From Scortum barcoo (taxonomy: Eukaryota; Chordata; Actinopteri; Centrarchiformes; Terapontidae): a DNA stretch of 64,000 bases. The translations under genes and the position numbers were made by a program. The notes under the pieces were generated by a model. The model searched no databases. It saw only the letters and a list, made by a program, of their open reading frames with translations, and was not told where the DNA came from. The stretch covers positions 7,543,380 to 7,607,379 of the forward strand of contig CM041538.1 in NCBI GenBank assembly GCA_023238725.1, written 5' to 3'. This document shows, in pieces, positions 26,381-41,300 of the stretch (position 1 is the stretch's first letter; each line of letters begins with the position of its first letter).

Positions 26381-29300
26381 AAGTGTTCACTCTGTACATG
26401 CTTCATACAGCGTTTACAGACCAAGCCAAGTAAACACAGTAAAAATGTACCACAATGAAATCTGGACTCTATTTTTGTTGGCTTGTAAATTGGAGTCAGT
26501 TAGGTCACACTCAACACATCGGCTTTATCGTGCACTTTCTGGTAATGAACACCAATGAGGGGAGGGAGAAGTGCAATAAATGTCTTTGAACAACAGTTAG
26601 TTTGCTTATCAGCAGAAACAAGCTCAGATTTAAAAAAAAAGATAAAAGATAAAACACTGAAGCTCTCCCTCTGTAGTGTGCATTATAAACAAGTCCAGAG
26701 GTGTCCTGTTCCAGCTGATGTTTCTTTGCAACATCAGAAGATTTGCTGCACTACTACTGAATGTTGAGGTCAACACTGTACAAATAGATTTAGAATTGTT
26801 TAAATATTCACTGGCAAAACAAAAACAACTTTCTCATTTATCTATGTCCTTTAGTCTAAATGCTGCCTCACAAGCTAACACAGTGTACCCAATACAAACC
26901 AAGCAAGAAGTACGAGTAAATATGAAGTGAGAGTGTGATGAGTGATGTTGCTGATCAGTGAAGAGTTTGTTGTTTGTTTGTTGCTGCATCATATCAATTG
27001 GATGTAAGAGCACAGTGTGACTTCACAGTGACTCAGTAAAAGCTTCTTTCAGATCCACTCTGGTAATTAAAAAAAATATAAACACAGTACTAGTCTAAGT
27101 GGTGACAGAGGTAGAGGACAGAGACGATGAGAACAGATGGGAACGGCGCAGTTTCTAACAAATGTTTGTGTTGGTGTTTTTCTGTATTTTAAACAGGGTA
27201 GGATTGGCGAGATGGGGGCACAAGGACCACCTGGGCCTCCAGGACCAGAGGTAGGACAAACACATCATGAGTTTTCATATTTAGCATTTTGTTTGTTACC
27301 AAGCTTTTTCAGAATCGAGGGGCATCTTAAATACAAATTATAAGAGTCATTCAGACAGCACCTGCAGTCAGTAATAACTTTAATGAAGGTCAGTTTGCAG
27401 CTGTCCAGGGCTGGATTCAATCTTTATTTCTACATTGGTAAACCTATTGACTGTATTCTTTTTATGTGGATCTAAGTAGACAGTGGGATGAAAGGAGAAA
27501 AAAATTAAATCTTTCAGCTTTTGTAAAATTAATAGTGCTGCAATATTCAAATGAAAGGAGAAGTTGAGAAGGACCGATAAAAAGACAGAGTGGAAAAAAG
27601 AGATTTTTGCAGGACTTTGGTACGATGGAGTATGCTGAGTAAAGCAAAGATGGATAGTGAGCCAGTCCAAACACAGACGCAGCTATAAAACATAATCATC
27701 CTGCTGAATCTTTTCTTTTCTATTAGAGTGTGTGTAATGTGGTGGGCGCAGAGCCAAAGCAGGGCCTCTTTTATGGTTGCTCCCACTCAAAATTAAGATC
27801 ACATAAAGACATTAGAGAGATATGGAAGTCATTGTGAGGGTTAAAGTAGCAGGTAGCTGAAAAATGCAGATTTCTCTACGCTGCACATGTCTCAGGTGCA
27901 GATTCTTTCTACTACAATGCCCTGCCTTTAGAAAATCAGGAACATGATGTGAATCAAAAACATTATTCTGTGCATTTGTCTGTTCAGCACTTTGATTCAC
28001 AGCAGTAGCTTGATCAGTGGATCAACAGGAAAATAATCTATTTTGAGAGAATGAATTCCTCTTAATATAATAAATGTAAAAAGCTGACATACTAACCCTA
28101 ACCCTACTACACAAGATATTAAATAATGGTGTTTGCTTATCCTGTATTTGCTGTGGTTATTCATGGACACCAGAGGATGAGCCTAGTGATTGTTGTGACC
28201 TTTTTTCTTTTGCTGGCTATAGCTAAAATAATAAATAATAATAATGATAAGAAAAATGGACAAATAACTATGACATTTACTGGACAGAGTGATGTATTTT
28301 CACCCTGACATGACATGATCTTTTATGACCTTTGTCTCACCCTTACATACATCAAAACTTCCGCTGTCAGTTAAAAAGGCCATGACATTTCCTGAACATA
28401 TTCACATGTTCTGTAGTGTGTCCAGAGGTTTTAGCTGTCGTAACAAGGAGGCACTAACAATAGTAAAATCAGTCACTTCCCATTTTATCTAACATTATTT
28501 GGTATAATGGTGATTGGGACCTTTGACAGCATTCTACAGGGTTTCACAATAAGAAGAAATTTAAGAAAGGAAAGCAACATTTTATCATGCAAGTTAAACC
28601 ATCCATACATCACTTATACTGACCCAAAACAGCTGTGTGTTGCATGAAAACAACAGTAAATGTTTTGTCTCTCACTCTCCCTGTTTTTACATCTTCCTCC
28701 AGCATGTCTGTGCTTTGGATGTAGAGTATCTCACCTCTTGTCAAAGAGGTCATTGTTGATGTGTATGTGAAAAGCATGGAAGATGCCAAAGACACACACT
28801 CAGCATTGCAGCATAGCCATAGGTCACACAGGCCACAGCTAACAAGCACATGTTTCGGAAGTGAATGATTGGGGTATGGTAGTTGTGCCTGAAGGTATTC
28901 GGCCTCTATCAGCTCAGTAGCAATCAATCACTATCTTTACATCAAGAAAGACCCTACCAGTATGTCAGTCTGATACAGATTTATGCAGGATGAAGTGATT
29001 TGCAAAGATGACCTGCTGTCATACATCAACACAGATCTACTTTATACCTGCCATTTTAATCCTACCCCTCCTGCAATGAGAGACCAGTTGATTTAATGCG
29101 TGGGATCAAACTCAAGCAATTAGTCATGACAACTCATGACAAGTGAGGTAACAATAACTTATAATAATGACATCTCCCCTTCCCTGTTTTTGAAAGGGGT
29201 TTCCTGGAGATATTGGAGTACCAGGGCCCAACGGTCCACCTGGACCAAAGGTACAGCGCCACCTCTCTCTTACTTTCTCTTCACTCTTTCCATCCATCCA

Positions 29301-32300
29301 ATTCATTTCATTCTGACTGAGTTCATGTATGTGGCTGTGTTTCAGGGTTTGCAGGGTGCCAGAGGTCCCCAAGGCCCGCCGGGGCCACAAGGAACACAGG
29401 TGAGGAGATTCAGCTCAGTTCTACAAGTCTGTTCAGTTCTTCACGCACTAATACAGAAAACTGGAAAATATGGCTCATCAAGGGATTTCCTTTGGATCAT
29501 TAGTCTGAGGCGAGATTAAGTGCTTCTCGTTGATCATTGAGTCATATCTCAAAGAGTTGCAGCTTAGATCCTAGTGGGAGTTTTTTTTTTCTCCATGATA
29601 TCTCTCGGGGCATGTTCCACTAGGTGAAGTCATGATTCACTGATGGGTGCTTATAAAAGCAAGACTGAAACTTTTCCAGCCCTGGGAAAAAAAAAAGAAC
29701 GGAAGCCTTTGGAAGTTGTACAACACATACACACACACTTTTCTATTGTGCTGAATGTTGCACCATTGACCTGGCAACCACTCACAGAGGTGTAGTTGGC
29801 CAACGTGCTCTCTGCTCACACACACTCTTCTGGTGTGGAGTCACAACACCTCAGTCAGGTGGAGTAAAGAGACAAAGCTGGTGAGAGTATGATGCCTGAA
29901 AGCGCAGAGGTGGGATATAACACAACACATTTACTCAAGCGCTCTACTTGAATTGATTAATTAAAACGGCAAAAGAACATATATTTGTGAAGTGGGTTAT
30001 ATTCATCTGACAGTTGTGGACAGTGGAATAGTTTTGGATTCAGAAGCTGGGGGAGCACAGTGAAATATTCTTATCAACTTGGATAAGAGGATATTTCAGT
30101 GAGCCAATCTTACAGTAGCTGCAAAACACATTACAGCTAATATTTCAATATTTTTAATTCAATGTAAGCTTGCATGCAGGACTTTGTCTTTTAACATTTG
30201 GGGTAATTTGCAATTCTTATAACAAAAAATATGTTCACCATTTTGGAGAGCATCACTGAACTGGAGAAGAATCAGATGTCTGTATAGGTTCACACTGCTA
30301 TTGTTAAAATCAAAGATTCTTGCGCGTATGAAACTAAGATACAACTGTCAGTGAAAAAAGCATTTAAAACATCTGCCTGTACAGTGCAAATCCTTTTACC
30401 TCTATGTCAGGCAGTATACTTTTCAGTCCCATTGGGTAATCATAAATATGTATGCGGTGATAAAACGCGCCCTCTATCTGGTTCTCCAAGATAGTAAAAT
30501 GGAGTTTCTGTCAGAGTGATAACGGAGCAGACAGGTGAGCAGTTTAACATCGAGAGTTAGACTTCATGCAGTTGGAATGGTGCAATTGTTATGTTGTTTT
30601 GTGTGCCAGCTGTATTTACTTGTCTGTTGGACTCAGCTGTGCGTATGTGAGAGCGTGTTTGCGTGCGTGTCTGCATGTTTGCGAATGTTCGTGTATGATC
30701 AGCGCCGTTGCTTTTCCGCAGGGTGACGAGGGACCGCTCGGCCCACCTGGCAACGCTGGACCAACTGTAAGAGCTCCCAGATTCACGTACTGTCCATACG
30801 CACACACACATCGAGAGACATGCACACAAACCGAGCCTCCTGCACATGGTTTGAATGAAACACTTAGGCTTAGATGTTCTGTCAGAAAGCAGCTGGGATG
30901 AGCTGCGATAAACACATTTTGAGTTTTGGCATCTTTGGATCATTACTTGTGCGTGTGTGTCTGTGTGTGTGTGTTTGCCTGTCTTTGTAGGGGAGACCTG
31001 GAAGAAAAGGCTACATTGGCGAACCTGGCCCAGAGGGTTTAGAGGTGAGTCTTTCATGATGTAACTGTGCTTTCACTACTGTACTGTTATTGTATTATCA
31101 ACATATATATCATGCCACAATGTTGTTGAATACAGATGTGTGTTTGGTGTGTATTGTGAATGAATGCTCATTGTGTTTTGGTTAAACACTGCATATGCCA
31201 GAGAGCAACTGAATTTCATCCTTGGACATAAATTGTCATAACTGTCAGCTAATATTATAAAAAACATGCCCTTAAAGTGGGAAAAAGAGTTTAATGTCGT
31301 CATTTTAATGAGAGCAGTTTAATCTTTTTGATCTTTTTGAGATGAAATAAAAGAGGTATTTTCTTCCATCATGGTTTTTAATTATTTTACATTTGTTAAA
31401 AATATTATTATTGTGAACCATAAACTTTATTATTTATTATTTATTATTTATTACCCCAAGCTGAGGACTGACCACAACAAATATTTAATTGCTGTGTTTT
31501 TGTTCAAAACTTTTTAGAAAAAGGCGTTTGTACCTAATCATTTTTGTCTGTATCAATTGCCACACCAAATTATTAGCAGTTGAAAGATTAAGAAAGAAAA
31601 TAAATGATGATGTAATATATCGTGCTGGGCCTATTTCTTCTTCTCGATAGCTTCCTCCCATGGATGCTGAAGACCTGTGACAAATGAAAGATTTGTGCCA
31701 TATCTACTTCACCAGGACTGAATGCCTCCATCTTTAGGACACAGACACTGAGAGTCTTGCAGCTCGTACTCTAAGTTTAGATGATTTAGCTGTCAGTTCT
31801 CGACTTTTTTACCTCAGCAAACCACATCATTCCAGACCTGTTCCTCACCATGTTTTATTGACTGTAATTTTCTTTTGGAGCCACCACAAATGCAGTGCCA
31901 TGATCACAGTGTCAAGATTTTATTATTCTAAATTGTGGTGTGGCGCTCACTTCTGAGTGCCAGCGTCTCCCTGTTTGGGACCCAACTTATTGTATGCTTA
32001 GGCTAACTGTGTTGTAAACATGCTCCTAATTAGGAGAGGAAATTAATTCTTCCAGGGCTATCATCACATATTGGCAAACCACAATAAGAAACAGCACAAA
32101 ATTATTCACAGTCCCATTTAGCCTCTCTCCCTCTGTGTGTTCCTTTTTACACTTGTACTATTGCCGTGCCAGTAGCAGTGCAGGATGGTGACAGAGATTG
32201 CTTTGATTACAGGAAGCTAACCAGAACACTGTTTGATGTCTTCTGCTTGCAGGGAGAGAAAGGGGACATGGGAAATGTTGGAAAAATCGGACCACAAGTA

Positions 32301-35300
32301 AGTTGCTTCCACACGAGTAACGTACTGGACTGACATTAATTATCAGCCATCCTGCTGTAGCTTTTCATTACATCCCTCTTTAAGAGTGTCAACGAGGGGG
32401 CCCGTGCTGCAGCTTTTATTACCTGACTTCCTATCCTTGAGCCTTTTAATGTGATGTGTACTTTAAGCAAACCATTAAAGCATGTCTTAAGGATTAATGT
32501 ACACATTTCATTAAGATAAAGACACCGTGCTTCCATAGTGAATGAACTCTCCCAGTGTGGCAGATGTGGAGGAAGTTACAGGAGTGTTTTCTGATGCCGC
32601 TTGCTGTTTTCCTGACCCACTTTTACTGCTGGGAGAAATTTGGACCCCCCACCTCCCACCTCCAAGTCGTGTTTGCAATATGAAATTGGCAGAACACCAC
32701 AGCAGAACAGAAGGAACACCAATCAGAGATCTTCTGTGGAACTCGCTCAATTTGCACATTTGTTTTTGTCTCTGAGCCAACCAAAGCGTGTTCGGCGTCT
32801 GCTGTTGCGCAAGAATCTTGTGGGGCATGTCGTCAGAGTATAAAGACCTCAGTAGAAGACGTTGATCCAAAAAGATTTTGGTTCCATCAAGTGGCTTTGC
32901 AAACATCTGTGTTAGGATTGTTTTAAGTGAACCAACTCACTGCAAAATCACAGTTTCAAATGACCGTCTGCGTCATGCTTCAGTTAATGTTTTATACCGA
33001 ACACTAATACTCTTTGAGAATTGAGACATGTTTCCCCTTTGTAAAAATCCTCATAAGCACACAACATCCAAAGTATGTCTGTCCTTCCCGGAGGCCCCTT
33101 AATGTTAATATTTGCATTCTGTGCATAGTGGAGGCAACCAAGCAGGCCATGCTGGACTGTGTTGCTGCAGCGCACATATGAGAGGGATTAAGCACTTACT
33201 GAGTAGAGGGGCCTTTGAAGCCAAGGAGGAGCTATGGGGCTAAGAAAAAAAAAAAAAAACTAAAACATATGTACGCTCTAATGAATGCCATTACATCACT
33301 TTCCAGATAACTTAGGTGCGTAAGAAACTGAGAGAGACTGTTGTTGAGCAGTGCAGGTTAACTCGGAGCGATGAAGGCCGACCTCAGGCTGTGTCTCCGC
33401 TGAGTGCCCCCGTATCACCACGAGGCCTCCCATAAACTGTTTCATGTCAAATTTTACAGGAGGTTTTTACAGTGTACTGTATCTAAGCCAGTTTAGATGC
33501 TGCTGAGCTCTATTTTTAAGTCACCCTCCAGTAAAACACATATCGGTCCTCAATTACCATGAGGCAACCCACAGGTGTGCTTTGAAACGTAGTTTACGTG
33601 TGGACCTCCGCGCTTTGATTTTCATGTCAGCGTGTCAGCTTGTAGATATAAAAGAGGCACGCACAAGGGGGAACAACGTTCATGCTCTGAACAATATGCG
33701 ACTCGGGCTGCACCCCTTCTCTAACTTGAGGTTAATGGTTGCACCCAGCGCTTTTGTGACCCGGGCTGGGAAACCAGATCACCTTCAGAATGGCACTGTA
33801 AAAGCTCCCATGTCAAGATCCCGTCTCGTGGAAACCCCTCTTAAACCATTTCCTCCTGTTAAATGATATGGGGTACCACATTGTCCCACTTCGTGTCCTA
33901 ATTAAGGGATTTGAGGTCAATTTAGAGCTCCCTGTTCCCATTCCTGCAGGCTGCATCCCCTCACAGACGCTCTGCCACTAATCCACTGCTCAACTGCTTT
34001 TCTTGCATCCAACAGGATAATGCTCTCTAGGTGATGATACATGAGTAACACTTTAGAGCCGTAAGCCTTTTTAGCTGAGTTAGGGAGCAGCAAATGGAAC
34101 AAAATCTCTTTGTGTTTATGTTCATGGTCTGTTTCTTGTCTTACACTGTGTCACTTATCCCGCTCTTTCAGTTTCTTTTTGTCTGCCTCTCAGTCTCTGG
34201 CTCTTGCTTTCTCGCTCATTTTGCAGGACACATCGAGGGATATGGAAAAAGTAACAAGAATGTATATTGTATGATTATGTGACAGAGGCAAGAATAGCAG
34301 TTGTGCAGAACCTCGTAACCTGTTCACTTTGGGAGTATATCATTCTGCACGAGGGAAAACAGCCACAGTCTGACCGCGCTGGCTTTTGTGGTCGGCCCGA
34401 ATTGAGACCTTTGGCTGCAGTTGGGCAGTCGTATGAATTATTACAATAACGTTGTAATTCAGTTAGGTTCAGATGTTCTGGTAGCTTAAAGTGTCTCGGT
34501 GGCTCACTGCACGTGCTGTCACTTCACCCTTCCTGCTCTCACTATTTCTTTCTTTTAACCGAAAGAAAACACAGTGACAGGGTTTCAGAAGTTACAGCTG
34601 CCCTCTCTGGTTGAATGTCTGCCACCCAAAAGCCTTACTGTTGGGTTTGAGCTCCCAGTCGCTCTGTGGAGAGGCTGGCACCGGTCCAAACCACAGTCTC
34701 TGTCCCAGACGACTGATCTGGAAGTGGTTAAGCTCCCCTGATAAGTCTCTTATTTACATTGGCTGGTGTTTTGCCCATGAGGGCTCCCTCACTAAGTATC
34801 TTTTTTGGGGCCATCTGTATCGAGTTACCGTATGCTGTGAAGTTACCATGTCCCTAATAATTCCCAATCACTGCCATTGTGCCATTAGTTCCACGACTCA
34901 CAAAAGCTTTAGAAAATTTTCAAGTAATTTGTGATTGTACAAAGATTGTACAAAGATTATTTTTAATAATTAATAGAGTGACACAGTTACTGGCACCTGT
35001 CTCACATGCTTTTGTCTTGTGTTTCTGTCTCTGTTCCTAATTTTACACCTTCTGAAAAAAAAGAAAAGTTTTTTAGTAATGGAAACAAGCAACACAGCAA
35101 GAATGATCATATTATTTTGTGCATAAATCTTCAGAGGTCAAGCTACAGGTTTCAGCAGCAGCACGTAAGCATTTCATTGTAATCTATGACCTCTTGCATT
35201 CCAGATGTCAAAACAGGTTGGAAAATAGCCCTTAGACGAATGAAGATCATGTCCTCACACAAACATACCTTTTCCTGATGTGTTTGTGTTGAACATGATT

Positions 35301-38300
35301 TCTTTCCCTCCTCTGCCACCTTTACTTTTTCCACTTCATCTCTCCTCTGCACTCCTCTCCTCTCCTCTCCAGGGTCCACTAGGCCTGATTGGGATAGCTG
35401 GGGTGATGGGAGTTCCCGGTGAAAAGGTAAGGAGTGTGTTTCTCTATCATTAGGCTGTCAGTCAGCATCAGCTGGCTGCTTGTCAGCGGCAGACCCCTCT
35501 AATTAGGGCTGTGTTAAGCCCCAGAGGGCCGCAAACACATTCTTAGATAAACACTCAACACTCTCATATCCACATCAGTAACAATATTGTCAAAGCCATG
35601 TCACCATTACTGCCTCTCGTCCCTCCGCCCCTCTGCTGAGGCGTGCAATTTCAAGGTAGGTTCAGGAGAAAATCTCAATTGTGTAGTTGACAAAACTTTC
35701 CAGACAAGTTGGCCTATCACAGTATATTTATCACTGACTGGTGTAATTGGACATGTGCTGCGCTGACATGTATATTATACTACTGCTTATTCAAATGCAT
35801 ATGAACTCATAAAACATATGAAAGCTGATATCACCACACAGGTGTAAGTCACGTAAAAATACTCATGATGCAATCCAGAGAGGCCCCGGGGCTTTCTCTC
35901 ATGTTCGGCTCCTGTTGCCTCTCAGCTTAAAATAAAATGTAACAGGCAGTTTTGCATCCCGCCTGCTCGAGTAAAATGATTTTTATCAGCAGTCTGCGTG
36001 TTACTTATTGACAAACCTCCAAACAAAACACCCTGGTTTTTCTATCTCCCTCAATCTCTACCTGTTCCCCTTTCCTATCTATCCAGAAGCCCCCGGTGTG
36101 TCAGAACATGTTCCTCTGATAGGAAGCCGTCTGCTTGTCAGACTCTTGCTTGTCCTCCGCCTCCTCTTATACAAAATCCTCCTCCTGCTTCAGTCTGTCA
36201 GCACCAGCCGTACCCTGACAGCCCACAGATTCCTTTTACATTATATATACGTATTGAATTCAATGTCACCCTCTGTTTTAGACTCGTGTTTACAATACAG
36301 AGCCTTAAAACCCCTCTGCTCACTGATTGATAGAAGTGCCACAAGAGCTTTTAGGGCACTTGTGCGCTCATGAATGTTAAACAGTTCGAGGAGAAGTGAA
36401 GTGTCGCTGACACAGGGGTTAGGTCGGAGACCTCTGCGACTTTACTGCTCACCCGGGGTTACCTTTCTCTTTTAACACACTGCTCAGAGTGCCACCGACT
36501 GTGTTTCAAAGCTCCTGCTCGCTTTAAACTCCATTCAACCAGCTGTCACTCCAGCCATCTGCGTTTAAGAAGCTGCTCTCCAGTTTCATGGCTCTTTATT
36601 AGGAAAAGTGTATGTGAAGCTGTGTTTGGGTTTTCTGTGTTGGGGTTCCAGGTCAGGGTTTAATGAGCTGCCTCCCTTTCTCTGTCTGTCTTACTGTTTT
36701 TCCCCCAGGGTGACCGAGGACCAGCAGGTCCAACAGGTCCAGTCGGGGAGAAGGGGCCAAGGGTAAGTAAAGTCACTCAGGATGTACTGCAGAGCTCTGC
36801 CTCTTGTCTGGGTTGGTAAACCGCAGTGCCATAGTGTATATATGGAAACAGGTTTTCCAGGAAATGAGCAAAGCTGCAACGGCCTACCAGAGCTTGAATA
36901 CTTTGTTCAGTAAACTAACGTCTAAGGATGATGAATATAAAGCTGAACCGCTAAGCAGTTTTGGCTGTAAGTTTTGGAAAATGTTTCTTGGCTACAAGGT
37001 TTAGTTCATGGAAACGAAAGCAGACTTGCTAGCCCTAAAAGGTTCCAGACTCCTCTGTGTCGAAACTTTTGTAGATCTTTGCAAAATTCAGCCATGTCAA
37101 ATTGGTTTTCCCACAGTAATGCTGAGGACAGGGATGACTTCTTTGGATCACTCTGTCTGGTCTGGTTGACCAAATCCAGTGACTAGACTTTGGATCTGCT
37201 GAAAGTCTGTGATGTCTCTTTACAGTCCTGAAACTCTGCAAATTGAAAAGAGAGTCTGTGATGGATCTGATTAATGGGGTTTCTTATTCTGCTCCTCACT
37301 CCCAGGTTCAACCTCATTCTGACAGTAAAGTCTCGTCTTTAACAGAGTGACAGCTGCTGCTGTTTTAATTTGGAGTCAGAGATGTTAAATGGCAAATGGA
37401 AACAGGAACAGGAAAGGCACATTTGTCCAGTTTTAAAGCTGATTCAAAGGCCAAGGTGGGGTAAGATTGTGCCTTATTGAGGGTAGAAACATTTTAAGGG
37501 GGTTCAATCATTCTCCAATATTGAAAAGAATCGTTGCAGGGTGTTGAAGTTGTGTTTGATAAATGTTTGTATATTAGCAGCTTAACAGCGGGTTAACTCA
37601 CTGCTTACTACTGTTGAGCATGAAAATTATTTTGACAGTGCTGATTCCCCAGAGAGAGAAAAAAAAGAAAAACCCATGCTGCTGTCCAGTGCAGCCGTGT
37701 TTCCACTGTCTTCTGTGTTGCTGCATGAGTCCGCAGAGAGAGGGCTGGCCTGCATCCCTCACTGTCCTGGGGCCTTGGATTACCTCCATGTCTGTGGCTT
37801 TGGGCCCCAGTCCTGACCTAGCTGGCTGGCAGACTGGCCAGTGGGGCTGACTGATTGGCTGGCTGGAAGAGAGGATGACTAATTTGGTGGCTGGCCCGGC
37901 TGAATAGTTAGAAGATTGAATCATCGCTAGTGTGTATGCATGTTTGACTGAGAGAGAGAGAGAGAGAGAGAGAGAGCTTTGTGACTTATGTAAGGAGTTA
38001 TGGTGATTTGTGTGAACCAGTTTGTGCTATAATGTAGCCGAATCAGTCAGGAGTGGCAGCTCAGTGTGAAGACCGTGGGCTGCTCCACAGATTACAATGA
38101 TCGTCTTATGAAGTTCTATTCCTGTTTGGTTATTTGCAGAGATTAGCCTTTCCTGGCAAATGTCAGCCATTTTTTTGTCTTTACTGAATGTCTTTGTTAT
38201 TGTGGTATTGCTCCTTAATAGATCATTAGGGAAAGAGGAATGGGTGTTGGATAGAGCTATGACCAAAACAACAGCACCCAGCTGTCTCTTTTTTTCTAGA

Positions 38301-41300
38301 GGGTCAGCAGAAAGACAACTTAATATGAAAGTTTCACAGAACAGTCCTGAGGCCTTCCCTGTCACAGATGTAACCACCTTTTACTGCGCGGTCATGCTCT
38401 GCTGCTATTCTGTTGCTCCACAGTGGCCATTGTTAAAATGACATTAATGTGACTTCTTGTCTACCTTTCTATATTGTTTGTTATTCGTGTTATTTCACAA
38501 GGGCTATCCAGGGTTGCCAGGAGGTCCAGGGGACATCGGCATGCAAGGTGCACCTGTAAGTGTCATTTCCTCCTCACCACTATGTAACACCAAACAGCAT
38601 ATCTTTGCATTGGGACGTCTACATTCAAATATGTACTTACTGTATGTATTGAAAAGATAAGCTTCTTTAGTTCTTGTGCAGAAGGTGTTTTTTTTTTTGT
38701 TTTTTTAACTTAACTTCCCTTTTAGTTTTCTTTTGGTCCCTCTCCATTTTGGATCGAGTCACACACACATTAGTACTTAATGGACTGAGAAGCTTGGGTG
38801 CATTGACTCTCATCTGCTCTACTCAGTGCCTTGGCTGAATATTATAAACGCATAAATTGCAAGATTAACTTTAAACTGAGTTGGAGGAATGTGCTTTTGG
38901 TTTTTGTAAACACATAAAATTTAAGGGGGTGATTTGACATATCAGTTTTCCTCTTTCCCACAATTCAGTCTAGACCTGTGTAAACAGTGTGTCTTCACTG
39001 GCTGATTGTTCAATAGCTCTGCCGAAGCCTCCGTAGCACATACATTAGGTTTATATGACCCGTGTTCATGTGAGTTAGAAAGATGCATAGAGAGGTTTTG
39101 CCCTGTTTAGTTCATGTAAATATTCTTACTATCTTTTATAGCTGGTCCAGCTGCATCATGCCAAAAAAACACTATGAAATCTTTCCCTAAATTGCACATT
39201 TTTTTACTATTGTTTCCCAGTTATGACTCCATCTCTGCCTTCCATCTTGTGTCTGTCGTGTTTTTTTCTCACAGGGTCCACAGGGGCAGAGGGGTAGTCC
39301 AGGCATCGCTGGGCCAAAGGGCAGGAGGGTAAGAGCTGCCTTTTCCTCTGGGGCATTGGCTATTCTAGTACCTTGTATGTTATGTATGTGAGCCTACTTC
39401 AACTTAGTTATGACCATGGAAACTTCACTCATCAGACATTTACTTGTCTGTTTCGCATCACAGCTCCATTGCCATAAAGCGAAGGTTAAAGCAATTAAAA
39501 GACATGTGTTTGTCCTTCCACTTGGCCCAGCCTTTTTTATAGGTGCATTTACAGCTGTTTCATGAGCCCCATGAATCTGATGTTGTAATGTCAAATGGAT
39601 GCGATGTGGTAATGCTGGTGAGACACCGTGTGGCTGAGAGGAGAACGACACCTTCAGGGGAGGAGGCAAGGAGAGATTTATACATCGAGCAGTGTCGATT
39701 ATTCAGTTTTCCAGAACAGTTGTCAAATTTCTAGAGTTAGACCATGTCACACTTTATGTTTGTTGCAGTAGGAAGCAAAACTGAATAGTGTTTTATTCAA
39801 ATACTGGGATTTTGCTAAAACAGGGCCTTCTTATATTTACCTGCATCTAAAGTCACTGTACTGCACTCTCTTTTGTATCTGTTTACATGTACAGTTTGGG
39901 TCAACATGTTACTGTATTAATACAGCTTTGTTTGCCATTAAAAAAAACTTTTTAACATTTTTTTTTATTTGAATAAAAGAAAAACATCAGGTGAAAGTCA
40001 GATTAAAAATCAGTAATCAATACATATGAAAATAGGATAATATAAAATTTCCATCAGCAGCACAAACTGTGTAGGTAAATGTATATGTTTTTTGCTTCAC
40101 TTTCTGGGATGCAAATACTCATAATCTCATTTTTATACACCATTGGCAGACATTGAAAAATAATTCATCTTTGTGACAGCAACTCTGAAATCTCTCTGTA
40201 ATTCCTGAACACTGAACAAAACACGTCAAGCAGCATTATACCTACATATGAATTAATTAATATTTTGATTAACTGTTATCTTCTTAAAGAATATTTATAC
40301 TGACTTACTCTGAGCATTTGTTTATTGTTACTACCTTTCTCAGTGAGGATTATGTCGAGTACTTGTTAGTTATTGTCCATGATGGTGAAACTTTTTGTAC
40401 TGTTTTAGAGGGTGTCAGTTTCTCCTCATCAGTGCTCAGGTAGTCATGTGACAGCACAGAGCTCAGTGTCTCTTTTTTTCACCACTTTGGTCTGATTGCT
40501 CACAAGCAACAGCGAATCCTTGGAGGTCTTTTGCAAGGCTTTTTAACTCTTAATTTTGCTTTTAATTTCCTTTAAACCTTTCCTAAATTGAGGGTTGGCT
40601 TGTGCTTCACTCCACTCCCAAGCTGCCCAAACGGGGCCACGGCTAAGTCTCTCTGGTTTAATGTGCATCCATTTTAGTTAATGCAAGAAAATGAGTTGGA
40701 AACTGCGTACCACATGCATTCTACCGACTACCACACTTCCTCTCACATTTCATCACTCATCCACGTTTCACTTCATTTTATCCTCTCCTGACTTATTTTC
40801 CTCCAGTTGAACATTTTGCTAACAGAACATATGGCAGCACTTACAGTGACGTGCCGCGGCTTGTGCTGTTTACTGTAATCAATACACATGTCAGCCTGTG
40901 GTTGCATTTCCTGCCTTGCTGAGGTATCAGGATCAGTGAAAATTGTCAAAGCGATCAGTTGAGCCAAAGTAACATATCCCCCTACGAGCTGATGTTTTTA
41001 TGGAAGAGATGTTGGAAATATACACACATCCTTTCTCGACGCCGCGCTCTGTCTATAAGAGATTAACCTCATAAAGGAAGCCAAATGGACGTGCCACACT
41101 GCTTATCACTCATTCTAATCATTTTACTCTCTGAACTGTAAAAACAAACAAAAAAAAAAAGTCATATCCTGGAGCTGGGTTATGTGGTGTGCACCTGTCC
41201 TAGTTGGCACACACCTGCACTGTTTCTAAAGTCAGCTGTCATTGTGGGAAAACAGGTAGTGCGGTTCCCTCTTATCCATCCATCTCCTCTCATGATTCCT

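Noticed and set aside
26088..26558. ORFs rich in Tyr-Ile or Cys-Val repeats on both strands
   Set aside because: These are translations of the TA/CA/TG microsatellite, not proteins.
4529..28107. Telomere-like CCCTAA pairs near 4530 and 28093
   Set aside because: Each site has only two full repeats, which occurs by chance and does not support an interstitial telomere array.
30557..31057. 166-residue - strand ORF covering exons 19 and 20
   Set aside because: It is an antisense shadow of two Gly-X-Y exons and TG-rich intron; it contains the mirrored Pro/Gly pattern and no own signature.
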